Assembly: GCA_039720395.1 (NCBI GenBank)
Contig: CM077826.1
Location: 31,616,810-31,680,809, forward strand
DNA: 64,000 bases
Direction of reading: 5' to 3'
Source: Liquidambar formosana
Taxonomy: Eukaryota > Streptophyta > Magnoliopsida > Saxifragales > Altingiaceae
Shown here: positions 12,620-25,548 of the stretch, piece after piece
Numbering within the stretch: position 1 is the first letter of the stretch
Layout: every line of letters starts with the position of its first letter
Program-made: the position numbers and the translations under genes
The notes under the pieces: model-generated
Seen by the model: only the letters and a program-made list of their open reading frames with translations
What the model was told of the DNA's origin: nothing
Database searches by the model: none

Positions 12620-13115
12620 ATGACTTATAATCTTGTTATTGCAAGTCGAAAATATTGGTGACCTGCGGGAGTATAATCTCTGTATTGGAGGTAAGAAGAA
12701 GAAGGCTTGTGTTTACAATACAGTGGCTAGACCAGTTATCTTATAGAAAATCCTTGATGGTCAGTGGAAGGACCCTGCATTAGTGAATGTTCGAATTCAC
12801 TTGAATAATAGCAAAGTTATGGATAAATGGTCAGTTAGAAGTGATCTTAGCTTGAGGTTCAAGGGAAGATTGACTATTCTCAATGATAGATCTTTGAAAG
12901 AAGAAATTCTTAATGTGGTGCATCAATCCAAGTATTCTATTCATCCTAGTAATAATAAGATGTATAGAGACTTGAGGAGACAGTATTATGGAGGGGAATG
13001 AAGAAAGATGTTGCTCGATATGTAGCATAATGTTTGAACTGCTAAGTAGTGAAAGCTGAGCACAAGAAGCTGCTAAGATTACTCCATCCTTTACCCATCC
13101 CGCATTAGAAATGAG
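12620..13115 (+). pseudogene. Ty3/gypsy integrase N-terminal zinc-finger remnant
   Basis: The coding resumes after the solo LTR. It contains EEILNVVHQSKYSIHP, KMYRDLRRQYYGGE and, frame-shifted, KKDVARYVA, then VKAEH and LHPLPIP. This is the H2C2 zinc-binding module of Ty3/gypsy integrase. In-frame stops and at least one shift disrupt it. The catalytic DDE core is missing: the sequence is cut at 13116 by a family C LTR. The segment 12783-13001 is open but is not a gene. Confidence 0.85.
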
Positions 13116-14770
13116 TGTTGGGAATCGCACTAGAGGGAAAAATAGAAGTGCGGAATATAAAAATTTTTCTTACGATTCCCAATCCCATGAATCTAACTAT
13201 GCATAATACAAAATCAAACCCTAACTACGAAGAGGGTTAGAACACTTACAGTTTAGATGTCTTCTCCTTTTTGCTCCAAGCTTTGATTCCAGACAGCGGT
13301 GAATGAGCAGCCCAAGTGTGCTGCCTCCAACGGTATCCACACCTAGCTAGAGCTTTAAGTCCTTTCCTCCTTTTCCTTGTTGTTGCTAGTGTAAGAGAAG
13401 AGAGGAGAGAGAGAGAGGGAGGCTAGAATTTTCAGCCAACCCTTTGGGAAGTTGAACTTCTTGTGATGTCATCACATCACACTATATATATATATAGCCC
13501 ACCAAGGGGGGGCCGGCCATGAGGGAGAAGCTACTTAGGGTTTTGTGTAATTACTATTAATTACACAATAACCCCTCTTAATTATATCATATATAAATTT
13601 GGTCTTAAAGAACTATTCTTTATGCACTCATACCCTTTCTCTCATAGACTTTAAAGCTCATCTTGTATGATCAGTGTGTGACCCATTGGGTTCACATCAT
13701 TAAGTACTAGGAATAGCACGAGGTGTGCACAACGGAACTCTTTCCATTTGGGGTCTAATTGGAACTCCTTCCAATTCCCTAATTGATTATAACTCACTTA
13801 TATCAATTAGGGCTTCTACTAACCATGAATAACACCTAGCATATAGTTCATGGTGTTGTCCTTAATGAGGTGAATAAGTATTTAACAAAGAACCCTTCTA
13901 TTATAGTTTATAGGTTACAATTACATCTTTCCATCTACACAATGTCTCTAATTGAACTAATAGGACATGGAAGTCTGTCAAGTCCCTAGTTCAATTACTT
14001 TATACTCATTCATAGATATCAACTCATTGATGAACTCATGAAACTCTTTTCATATTCATCCTACCATGGCCATGGATTTAATGCGTTATATTATAAATGC
14101 TATATGAGACATTCTCTCTCTTTTTCCTGAGAGTGATGGATCCCTTGTTGATCACTCACATGCCTTCATACACATAGCAATAGGGCCAATGAACACCTTT
14201 GCAAACCCCTGAATAGGATTTGCACTTAGTGTTATCAAACTTCTAAAGCTACATGCATAAGACAACTATGGTGTCTCAAGTTTAAGGATTACTTGTACCA
14301 CTATAACAATGAGAAACTGATTGACAGGCAGGATAAAACTCCATTAAGTTTATCTCATATCTTTGGTCACATTCAGTGTACCTATTCTTGTAATAGGCAC
14401 CCACTTATTGGTTGTAGTGTCTCCACACAAATAGATTGAGACTAGCTATCCTCCTATAGAGTCAACCTAACAAGTGCTAGTCCTATGGTTCATTACTGTC
14501 TATCATAGTGAACCTTCAACTAGGAATGCTTTAGGAGTTTAGTACAGAGATATATCTATAGTCTCAAAATTACAACTCTTTGTAATTCTATATTCTCAAC
14601 TCTAACTCCATGGACATATTATGTAAATATAAATGATGCATATAAACATAATAGAATAAGCCTTTTTATTAAATCAATAATAAATGTGACATACATAAAT
14701 GAAATCAAATGATTGTTCCTAATCCCTAAACAATCATCTCTATGATTGGCTCTAGGGCATAGTCCTAACA
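13116..14770 (-). mobile_element. LTR-like element, family C (copy C1)
   Basis: A 1655-bp non-coding block reads TGTTGGGAATCG at the left and GGGCATAGTCCTAACA at the right. It is the reverse complement of the family copy at 25305-26952, which has a clear target duplication. Here the flanks ATGAG and GTAAT do not match, so one side was rearranged after insertion. Copy C2 lies downstream in the opposite orientation. Confidence 0.78.
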
Positions 14771-15248
14771 GTAATTACTTTATTTGCAAGATTTTATCTT
14801 GCAATAGCCAAAATAATCATCCCATATTGGTGGGGTAATTGCACCTATCATATCCCACTTTCTATGGGTTTTGTACCTGCCAAGTTAGATGAAATATCCG
14901 CCAAAACACCAACAAACCAAACTAACTCTCAACCAAGCAATTATCATGCTTAAATATAGGTAAACACATGCTCAAAACATGACAATAATGACAATAAACA
15001 AATCTGGATAGAATTAAAATAATGTCTAAAATCACTCATAAGTCATGTGAATAACACGAATCATGAACTAATAGAAACCCTAATTCAGCCCTATATGCAA
15101 TGACATCCAAAAAAACCTAAAATCCACCACCATGAATGCAAAAAAATATCATAGTTATTCTATATATATAATATATATAATAACCATGAAGAAAAACCAA
15201 AAAAGAAAACCTATTCTATCATGCTATATGCTGTATCATGCTATATGC
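14771..15248 (-). mobile_element. LTR family A fragment (A5, left part)
   Basis: Reverse-oriented family A sequence (similar to about 10985-11225) lacks the usual TGTGAACC edge. It appears to continue at 16549 after the family C insertion. Confidence 0.6.
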
Positions 15249-16548
15249 TAAATGTGACCAAAGATATGAGATAAACTGAATAGAGTTTTAACCTTCCTGT
15301 CAATCAGTTTCTCATTGTTATAGTGGTACAAGTAATCCTTAGACCTGAGATACCATAGTTGCCTTATACATGTAGCTTTAGAAGTTTGATAACACTAAGT
15401 GCAGATCCTTGTAGGGGTCTGTAAAGGTATTTATTGGCCCTACTGCTATGTGTGTGAAGGCATGTGAGTGATCAACAAGGAATCCATCACTCTCAGGAAA
15501 AAGGGAGTGAATGTCTCATATAGTATTTATTGAATATAACTCATTAAATCCATGGGCCCATGGTAGAATAAATATGGAAAGGAGTTTCCATAAGTTCATC
15601 ATTGAGTTGATATTAATGAATGAGTATAAAGTAATTGAACTAGGGACTTGACAAACTTCCATGTCCTATTAGTTCAATTTAAGATATTGTGTTGATGGAA
15701 GGATGTAATTGTAACCTATAAACTATAACAGAAGGGTTCTTTGTAAATGACTCTTCACCTCATTAAGGACCACACCATGAGCCATATGCTAGGTGTTACT
15801 CATGGTTAGTAGAAGCTCTAATTGATATAAATGAGTTATAATCAATTAGGGAATTGAAAGGAGTTTCAATTAGACCCTCTAATGGAAAGAGTTCTATTGT
15901 GCACACCTCATGCTATCCCTACTACTTGATGATGTGAACCCAATGGGTCACACACTGATTATGCTAAGAGAGCTTGAAAGTCTATGAGAGAAAGGGCATA
16001 AGTGAATAAAAGAATTGTTCTTAAAGGGCAAGGTTGTATAAGATACAAATTAGAGGGGTTATTGTGCAATTAAGATTAATTACACAAAACCCTTTAGGGT
16101 TTGGAATCCCCCCTAGGGCCGGCCCTATGTGGTGGCTTTAAATAGCCTATTATGATGTGATGACATCATCACTTGAAGCACTCTTGGAGGCTCCCAAGTG
16201 CTGGTCGAAATCTGCATAGTGCTCTTTTTCTCTCTCTCCTTTTCCACCTCTAGCAACAACAAGGAAGAAGAAGGAAAAAACTTCAAATTCAAGCTAGGTG
16301 TAGATACCATTGGAGGCAGTACACTTGGACTGCTCATTCATTGCTGACCGGAGTTCAAGCTTGGAGCACAAGGAGAAGACAAAGCTTGGAGTATAAAGGA
16401 GAAGACTTTAATCAACTATAAATAATTCTTACCCTCTTCTAGTTAGGGTTTGTTTTGTATTAAGCATAATTGGATTCATGGGATTGGGAATCGTAGGAAA
16501 ATTTTAATTCCGCCTTTGTAGTTTTCCTATCTAGTTCGATTCCCAACA
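15249..16548 (+). mobile_element. Truncated LTR-like element, family C (copy C2)
   Basis: Plus-oriented family C sequence starts abruptly near GTGACCAAAGATATGAG and ends CGATTCCCAACA at 16548. The first 430 bp or so of the element, present at 25305, are missing. With C1 it forms an inverted pair separated by about 480 bp. Confidence 0.72.
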
Positions 16549-17201
16549 AACTTCACGTAAAAAGCTCATCATGGGAACATGCAACCATCATATCTTACAT
16601 AAAATATATATCCTAGAACATCATAGAAGTGATTTCATGTTTAAACACATTGAATATGACTCTCATGCATAACTTTACTTAACAAAAAGGATAATTATCC
16701 TCCGAAAAGGATAACGTCTCCAAAATCTTAGAAAATCAATTACATGCATGCAACAAACATCATAATTATTCTACATGTATAACACATATAACAACCATGA
16801 AGAAAAATCAATAAAAAAACCCTAGCCTCGCATGCTATATAAAGCTTACCCAAAATAAGGGTAATAGAAACCCTAGAATCACAACTATGCATTAAATCCT
16901 ATAGAATAAGTCTAAAACATGCAAAACTAATCATGAACAACATTTAAATCATGTATATTAACTAACTAAAGCATTAATACATGATAAAAAACCAAGCTTT
17001 AACATTCAATAGCCTTATTCTACATGAAACCCTAATTTTAGCACTATGGAGATATCATCATAATTTAGGTTAAGCCTTCTTTATCGCTGTAGAGACTCCC
17101 TCATTCTCTGGTGAACAACTTGAATCAACTCTCTTCAAACCTCCACACAAACTCTAGCTCTCCTTTGGAACTCTCTATCTCTTTTACTCTCTCTTAGAAA
17201 A

Positions 17202-17232
<31 letters not shown>

Positions 17233-18224
17233 ATCAAAGTGGCTTCCTTAATGCTGAAACATAATGGGGTATTTATAGGGTTTAGGTGGGATAAATCAAT
17301 GGCTGGGATTAAAACATTAAATAATAATCCAAGGGTTATTAGAGGCTCTCTTGGGGCTCATGGCACTCAAATATGGCTGAAAATTTGATGGAAAGTCGTG
17401 TGGAGATGAAAAAATCTGTCAAAATAAGAGGAGAATAAAAAAAACCCTAAAAAATGATGGAGTCCCTCGGCTGACCACCCAAGGCTGGGAGGCCAGGCCT
17501 AGGTGGTCACCTAAGAGCCTCGTCATGACTTGCCAATTTTGTACCCTTTCAACTTCCAAAATTGTTTTAAGGGTCAAACGAAGTCTGATTTTGACGAAAT
17601 GAAAACCAAAACGATCATGTTTTAAAAAGGAACACATTTTAAGAAATTTTAGGGTAAAAATCCTTAACCATAGGTGCATGTTTAAGTTTTACAAAAGCAG
17701 CTAACCGCTATACACCACTGTTACAAAGCTTAGGTATGCACACAAGGTTGCACCGAATACTTTCTAATTCAAAATTCAACATTTTAAAACAACTTTGGAA
17801 ATGAAATTAAGACTAATTAAAGCCTATTGAGGGAGGATTGAGTGAAAATCATGAGCCGATTTGAGCGAACCAAGAGAGAGTCTTTTAACCAACTTGAACT
17901 ATTATGAGCCGGATTAATCCTAAACTATCAATTCATCAAATTGAACCTATAAATATCTCATATGAATCAATATGAACTCTAATTGACAACTTGGAGATCA
18001 TTTCAAGGTTAAATAAAAAAGATACGACTTAAATGACAATAATGCCTTTCAAGTCGCAAAAGCTCTAATTGACTATTGAGATCAACTCCAAATTGAACCA
18101 AAATTCATACACATCATCCTTAAGACCTTAAAAACTCAATGCAAAAGACTAGACTAAAAAAAAAATACAAAAAGCTACATGAAATGATAAACCTTAGCTA
18201 AGGTGACAAAAATAGAGTGTGACA
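16549..18224 (-). mobile_element. LTR family A fragment (A5, right part)
   Basis: Reverse-oriented family A LTR ends GAGTGTGACA at 18224. It contains a T-run of about 26 at 17207-17232 and a GC-rich hairpin at 17467-17516 (GGTCACCTAAG and TGACCACCCAAGG motifs), again about 710 bp from the LTR edge. Confidence 0.7.
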
Positions 18225-19266
18225 ATACCCTATTTAGTTATATACATGCCTTATTTTAAACCCTTACATGATTTTGGATAAATAGGTTGGATTTGGAATC
18301 TATTGGGTTAAATCCCTTGAAATCAAACACTAGGGGTTCACTTTTATACAAGTTTGGAAACCTATTTTATACCATTAAAGATAAAAATGGTTTTGGGAGA
18401 TTAACATGAAAATGGATGTGATGTTAAGGGCTGTTGGAGATAGGATTAATGCGGCCAAGAAAGAAAAGGATGTCTTGCTGTATCTTCCTATCCTTTAGTC
18501 CTGGGCTACATACCCGAATAGAGGTTACTATAGTCCTATGTAGGGATGTCTTGCTGTGTTTCCTCTTGAGGTTACTACAGTTCAAGATAGGGGTGTCTTG
18601 TCGTGTTTTCTCTTATTTTCACACACGAGGGCCTTACATGACCTGGGGAGAATTGTTCAGTTTATAAGACTGATGTTATGGATTTTCAAATATAGTGGAT
18701 GATATTATGGATTATTTATATGTTCTCCCTTATTTATTTCGAGTTTATGAAATGGAACTCCTTGCTATTATATTATTTCTTTTTAAATGCTCAAAAATGG
18801 TTTTTAAAACCTTGGTATACAGCTTTGAAAAATGTAACCTACTGAGTTTATACTTATAGCTATTTTAAAACGTTTTCATAGATTATGAGCAAGGTAATGA
18901 TGACTCATATGAGGAGGCATCGTATCGGGGTTAGCATGGACATTGCATGATCGATGTGTGCTATTATTTATGGTTTGTATTGATGTAAATAGACTTAATG
19001 TATTATATACTGCTTGTATGGATAGTAAAACCCTATGGAACACTGATGCCAGTTAAATTAATTGTTTACTATTCTCTTTATGTTTAAATTGTACAGGTTT
19101 AATAAGTCGATAACTTAGTATGTGCAATTTTTAGATAAGGCTATGCTAGATTTTTTAAAAATAAATCTTTAACAAAAATGAAAATTTTAATTACAAACCA
19201 TCCTTGAATTTCTTATTATTATACTTTTCTTCTGACACGTCATCGCCTATTTTCCGGGTCGTGACA
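18225..19266 (+). mobile_element. LTR family D fragment (D0)
   Basis: A non-coding segment ends TTTTCCGGGTCGTGACA at 19266, the 3' edge of the family D LTR type also seen at 32200. The 5' edge is missing. The middle shares CTTGTGTTTTC-like and TTTATTTATGG-like text with 30002-32200. Confidence 0.5.
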
Positions 19267-20361
19267 ATAAAACTTGTAGTTAAAATCTCTTTCATAAAAC
19301 CTTCGATAACTAACAACTTTCTAAACCCCAACTACTTAAACATGGTTGAGGATTTTCACCTTGAGAGTCTTCTATGATCATTCTCCTTCGAGTCATGATC
19401 GTTTTGGCTTTCGTTTCACTTAAATTAGAGTTAATTTAACCAAGATACGCTTCCAAGAACATAAAAACATAAAAAAAAACTGGTCCATAAGAAGCCTACT
19501 CTCTAGTGGTAGGTTGGGCTGGGCTGCCTAGAGCAAGCTGGTCACCCAAGCCACTTTCCTTTTTTGAGCCCAATCTAACCCGTTTCCGATTTCAGCAACT
19601 TTTGACCTATTTTTTCGACTTTTAGTGACTTTCCTTCTAATGTTTTTGTAACTTTTAGTTATTTAAGCCTCAAATGAGTCTCTAATAACCTTTGGATCAT
19701 TATTTTAGGGATTAATCTCAACCGTTGATTTATTAGGTTGGTTCCCTATAAATTGGAGCCTCTTTTTAGCACTCAAGAACTTTTATTTGCCTCCAAAACC
19801 TAGAGAGAGGGAGTTACGAATTGTAGATCTTTCAAAGACTTAGAGGAGTACTTCAAGAGACTTGAGAAAATCAAGATCGAGGCGATGTTCTACAACAACA
19901 TTCAAGAAAGGAAGAAGGAAGGAAAAGCTACATAAGGAGCATAAGGATTTTTGCATTAAAGCTACATTTTCTTCTCTCATATGCTCTAGAGTTTACTGTT
20001 TTGAAGTATGATTATTATCTCTATTTTTTTATGATTTTGCTATGTTTTTGGCATGTTTTTAATAATTTTTTACTACTATTTTAGGGTTACATCATGTCAG
20101 CTTGCTTGCTAGGATTAGGGTTGCATAAAGGATTATCATTTTTCTCTCTTTTGAACACATAGGTTGCATGTAGCATATTAGGAATGCATGTTTGAGTCCT
20201 CTATTACTTTGGCTTTATTCTATAAGTTATTTTAAGGTTATTCATGTTTAGATTTGCATGTGCATAGGTTGTTTTCATGAGTTTTGGAGAAGTTATTGTT
20301 TTTAAGGATGATTATTCTTTTTAAAGGCATAGCTTGCATGGGTGTCTCTGGACAAGGGCAA
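19267..20361 (+). mobile_element. LTR family A-like fragment (A4)
   Basis: Plus-oriented text matches the first half of A1: a GC-rich hairpin near 19508-19553, then the leader GCCTCCAAAACCTAGAGAGAGGGAG and AGGAAGAAGG purine stretches. Both edges are truncated. It is interrupted on the right by family D copy D1. Confidence 0.6.
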
Positions 20362-22216
20362 TGTAATGACCCAAAATAGTAAGCCATGATAAATTATAAT
20401 AAAACCAATTTATTAGAGAAAACTTTTTAGAAAACACATGGATGACACGTGTTAGAAAACCGTTATATCAATGAAAATTTTGGCATGACCCATACGTAAA
20501 TAGGACATACCATGATAAAACCTGTATAGAACAATCATAAAAATTCCCTGTCATTTATTATGTAATAACTTCATACAATCCATAATATTAAAGTTCTCCA
20601 AATTCATAGAAATTGTCCAGAAAATAAACTAGCTTCATAATCCAAGCTAAAACTGGCAAATCACCTCAAAGTGATGTCTCCCCAGCTATATAATCATCTA
20701 AAAAGATTTTATTAAAAATTTGGGTGAGTATAAAACTTAGTAGATATAATTTTCATATGAAAAGAACCAAAGCATGATAATTTAACCAAAATAAATAACG
20801 CTTAGATACAATAAAATCCATAAATGACATGAATGATATGTGACTCATGTCTATTTAATTAATTCCATAGTTAACAACTACTCCTGTAGGAGTTTTTGCG
20901 TGAAAATAGAGGATTTAAACCCAACCTCCAAGAGAACGACACAATTGTCATCCCTACCTGGGACCATAAGTCGTCTTAATTCGGGAGCACAGCGACATAT
21001 CTTTTCTTAAGACTGCAAGAAACCTAGAACCAAAGGAATGGAGAACATAGTTTAGTCCATTGACTGCAAGTAATCCATACCTAATGACCCCCTTTCAATA
21101 CTTTTATTAAGTATTCAATTAATTCCATTTTGCCAATGAATGCTATGCAAAAGCATATAAATCCATATGCATGTCAATAATTCCAAAAATCAACAATTTA
21201 TAATTATTTAATAATAATATGACATGTTGGGTTATGTAAAACATGTAAAATATAGACCAAAAATAATTTACATAGCATATGCATTCAAGATAAACTAAAA
21301 CATAACAAGTATATCAAGCCATATACTCCCAAATGTAGTATTCCTAAACATAGGATTATGTAAACTAGACCCCCCCAATACATTCATTACAAAATATACA
21401 TGATAATAGACCCAAAAATCACGTAAAATCATAGATAACACAAATATCAATTTTATACAACATATATGGGCTTACATCCTAACCCAATATCATTCATAAG
21501 GTTAAATCCCATGAAAATTACACTTGCCTCAAGTATAATGTGCAATACGTAGAAAAAATGTGTTGCGAGGGTTGAATCCAAGCTTAGGTTGATGAAATGA
21601 GCTCCCAACTCCAAGAACTATGCTCAAACCACCAAGAGAAATGTAGAGAGTGAAGATTCCAGCCACCAAGAGTGATGATCTACACTCCTAGATCACATGC
21701 AAAAGGAAAAATGATTGCAAAGGGTCTAAACCTACACTTTCTCTCTCTCCCTTCCCTTTCTCTACTTCTTTCTCTTTTTCTCTAAAGCTCAAAATAGCTG
21801 AAATGGGAAGGGGAGAGTCGGGCTTAATGGGTATTGAAGGTCCTAAGGGTACATACGTCATTTGGTGCATTATAAAATTTTTTTCAAAATCCAATGTGTG
21901 CTGATCAATCGACCTTTTGAGGCCTGATCGATCCACCTTGGTGGAGAAAACAAGAGGAGGTTCTGTTAAACCCGATCGATCAGCCTCAAGGCTCGATCGA
22001 TCAGACCCTGCTTAAAAAACCCAATAATGAAAGAAATGGTATATAAAAACTATTTATATTCATCCATCATGCATATGATGCAAAATGACAATAAACTACA
22101 TGTCATGCATCATAAATATCAACCCAAACATCACATGCAATGCACATACAAGTCATAATCCAATAAATCATCAATTAATGACATAATTAAACTAATTTAA
22201 TGGGACGAGTGATAGA
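20362..22216 (-). mobile_element. Solo LTR, family D (copy D1)
   Basis: It starts TGTAATGACCC and ends CGAGTGATAGA, the degenerate counterpart of the inverted TGTAACACTCG edge of copy D3. Flanks GGCAA (20357-20361) and GGTAA (22217-22221) match at four of five bases. It carries paired GATCGATC motifs at 21901-22004. It is non-coding. Confidence 0.65.
21901..22010. repeat. GATCGATC paired-motif cassette in D1
   Basis: Four copies of GATCGATC or GATCAATC occur as two inverted pairs (CCCGATCGATCAGCC...GGCTCGATCGATCAG is one pair). A matching arrangement occurs in D3 at 30251-30345. Confidence 0.6.
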
Positions 22217-23549
22217 GGTAAAACCACCTCGTTAGCAGGTGGGGCAAACGCCCTAACTGGAAATTTCAAAAAAAGAAAAAACATATATATATAGTAATAT
22301 TTTGCTATTGACCCCATATTGACTCAAATAAGTACACTTTCTTACCTTTTGCCTTCTCAAAAGTCAGAAAGTCATGAGCTCTTGAGTTCCTCTATTCCCA
22401 ACAGTGATCCTTAAGTCTTTCAAGAAACTCCACAACTCCAAAAGCCTTGCTAACAAGTCCAACACAAGTACGCAATCTTTTTAGTTCTCTAGTTCTCTTT
22501 CTTCCATACACCATAGTTCCACAGTATTTCCACTGATGACTTGACGAGTACTTGCCAGACACAATTCACACGGAGACGCCAACAACCTCTTACCTACTCG
22601 ACTAGTCATTGCCATTGCACCAGTAAGTTAAAGCTCTCTGTGAATCTATGATTCTTCCTCTCTCTCTCTCTTTCTTAGTCTCTCTCCATTATCTATTTCT
22701 CATTCTCTTTGACTCTAGCTAGGTTTGAAAAGGTAGGGTTCATGAATTGTGTTGGAAAAACTATGATTTTTTTTTTTTTTTTTGGGTAAGTACGATTTTT
22801 TTTTTTTTTTTTTGCTTGCTAGTATCTTGTATTTTGATTTGGATGGTTCACGGTTGGACCATTTGGTTTAGCGGTTTAGGGGCTTTTTTCAAAATGTTTT
22901 CTTTATGTGTTAATCAAAAGAAAACCAAGTATGTATTTTTATTTTAGTTCATTGTTAAGATCTTTACTAAGTTTCAATTATTTGTTAATAAAAAAACCAT
23001 ATTTTTATTTTTATTTTTTAAAAAAATTTATTCCATCATATACTACAACCCCAGTGCTTATTTTATTTTTTCTTGTTTGATGCCCTAATTTATTCTCCTC
23101 CAGTCCTTCACAATCTTAAATTCTCCATCACTTTCTTTTATTTCTTTGGCTCTCAGAAATTGTAAGTGCTAGTCTGCTAGCTCAAGACTCAATAGTCAAG
23201 CCTCAACCCAATTAGTTCATCAAGTCTCAAGGTCAAAGGCATAACCTAAAACTACCAAACATGAAGCAAGAAGGTATGTCAACTTGAATTAACTTCTTTC
23301 TTCTTAAACTGAAATTGAAATAGGGTAACAATGTAAAAAAAAATTGATTTTTGAAGTTGCTGAAATTGAAATTGAAATTGAGAAATGGATTGGAAAGTTT
23401 TCGACATTTAGAAATAGTTGTCGGTGAATTAATATTGATGTTCATTTGTTGATTAATATTGATGTTAATGAAATAATGATTTAATTTTTATGTTAGTGAA
23501 TTAATATTGATGCTAGTGAATAATTAGTGAATTAAAAATTGATGTCAGT
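22217..23549. other. Non-coding stretch, no gene recognised
   Basis: AT-rich DNA contains T-runs (22768-22782, 22798-22814), a CT run near 22658-22676 and, at 23425-23550, an imperfect tandem array of TTAATATTGATGTTAGTGAA-like units. No open frame here resembles a protein I recognise. Confidence 0.6.
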
Positions 23550-25208
23550 TGTAGACACTCATTTTCACCCCTATGAGTTCATGTTAGTATTGATTTAAGT
23601 TTGGATGTGTTAGGAGTCTTTAAGCCTTTAAGGACATTTTTGCCCTTTTAAGCTTATGTGAATAGTTCATTATTGCATGCATCTTTTGGTTTCATTTTTG
23701 TAATTCCATCACTTGCATTTAGTTTTTAGGTGCATTTAGGATATATGTGTATAATTTGGTTCAATTCCAGATAGGTTTGAATGTCTAATTAGAACTTTTG
23801 CGACTTGAAAAGCAATTTCATCTTTTAACTCGTTATCTATTCCAATTGACCTCGAAACTCATCCCAGATTGTTTCATTGTATTTATATTGATGAAAGAGT
23901 CTATTTATAAAGTCAATTTAAGGATTGAATGGCTTTGAGATTAATTAACCACATTTTTCATCTTTGGCTAATTGCCCCTTTTCGGTTAACCGCTTTGTTA
24001 AACCTAGCCACCTAACCATGGTTGGAGATTTTTGGCTCAAGAATATTCTAGACTTGTTCCTCATTGAATTGTGGAAATTTTGGCTTGTGAATCACTTAAT
24101 TTGGAGTTAATTTGAGTAAGTTATTTGAGATAGAATTAGGCATCATAAAGCTTACTCTCATTTTCTATAAAGCAAAAATGAATTTTCATCACACTTCAAA
24201 AGTGCAATTCTTTCAAAAAACCATTTTCCTTCAAAAGGAGGATCCCTTATCTTCAAAAAGCTCAACTTGCTTTTAAATAGGGAACATCCTTTTTAACTTC
24301 AAATACTTCAAAAAGTATCCATTTCCAACGCATCCTTAAAGACTTTAAAAGTCTTGAATTTCCTAAAGTCCAAGTTTGACGTGCACTTGATAATAATTTA
24401 TTGAAAAGGGAATCACATCATTTCCATCTCTATTCTTTCAAAAAGACTTGATTTTTACCATTATGAGATAGGGATACTCTTCCATTGGGAGTTAACTAAT
24501 TTGACATAAAACATTCATGAAAAAAAAGGCGAATTTGTAGTCTTTTCAAAAGATTCTCATTTCCAGAAACCCTAAGACATATATTTTTTTTTTAATCTTT
24601 TTTTCAAAAGCCCTTTTCAAAGCTTTTAAGGACCCTATTTCAAAACATATCTTTAAAAATCACTATTAAATTCACTATCCTTCGAAAGGGTTGTTTCATG
24701 TCGATTTGCTCGTGTAGGAAATCAATGATTTCAAAAAGGTATTCAAAAGGAAACATTGTCAAAATCAAGAACCATTGGATTCTAACAGGTAATGTGGGGT
24801 ACCTAACACCTTCCCCACTCGTAACCAAACCCCCTTATGCTCAATCTCTAGTCTCACAGACCTTTAGGAGTCACTCAAATTTCCAAATGATCCTTAAATG
24901 GACCAATTTTTAATAAGCCTCAAATGGACTTATTTTGGGAACATAAGTGAACCCATTTTTAATAGACTTTAGGATGACCAATTACTTCCTCAAATCCATG
25001 GTTGGTGGCGACTCCATAGCTTTGATTATTCTAGATATGCTCGCATATTTAGACCAATCAAGGCGTCCTTGAAATGAACCCAATTAATTTGTTCAAAATC
25101 ATCCATTTTCACAACCCTCATTCCACGCCAATGTGAACCGGGATCGTCCCATTAAAAAATCCCTTAAACACCTCTCCCTGAGGGATTTTCCTTTTTGGGG
25201 TAGCGACA
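23550..25208 (+). mobile_element. LTR-like element, family B
   Basis: A 1659-bp non-coding block starts TGTAGACACTC and ends GGGGTAGCGACA. It shares text near its start with the inverted 8264-9567 segment and has GGTGGCGACTCC near 25010, a phrase I associate with 3' ends of Tat/Ogre-type LTRs. The flanks TCAGT and ATGGC do not match, so either edge may be misplaced or lost. Confidence 0.55.
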
Positions 25209-25304
25209 ATGGCGATATTGGAGCAACAATAAACACTACTTTCATAGCAGTTAAAAGTATATTTTATTGAATGTACCATTTTTCCCTTTTAAACATGATT
25301 CAAT

Positions 25305-25506
25305 TGTTAGTAGTATGCCCTATAGCCAATCATAGAGATGAAGCTTTAGGGATAAGGAACAATCATAGAATTTCATTTATTGTATGTCACATTTATTATT
25401 GATTAATAAAGGGCTTTATTCTGTCATGTCTATTCCATTCTTTATATTTACATTATATGTCCATGGAGTTAGAGTTGAGAATATAAAATTACACAGTGTT
25501 GTGATT

Positions 25507-25548
<42 letters not shown>

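Noticed and set aside
12831..13130. 99-residue minus-strand open frame
   Set aside because: It is the antisense shadow of the integrase zinc-finger remnant.
23550..25208. Target-site duplication for the family B LTR
   Set aside because: Flanks TCAGT and ATGGC differ, so no duplication can be claimed.
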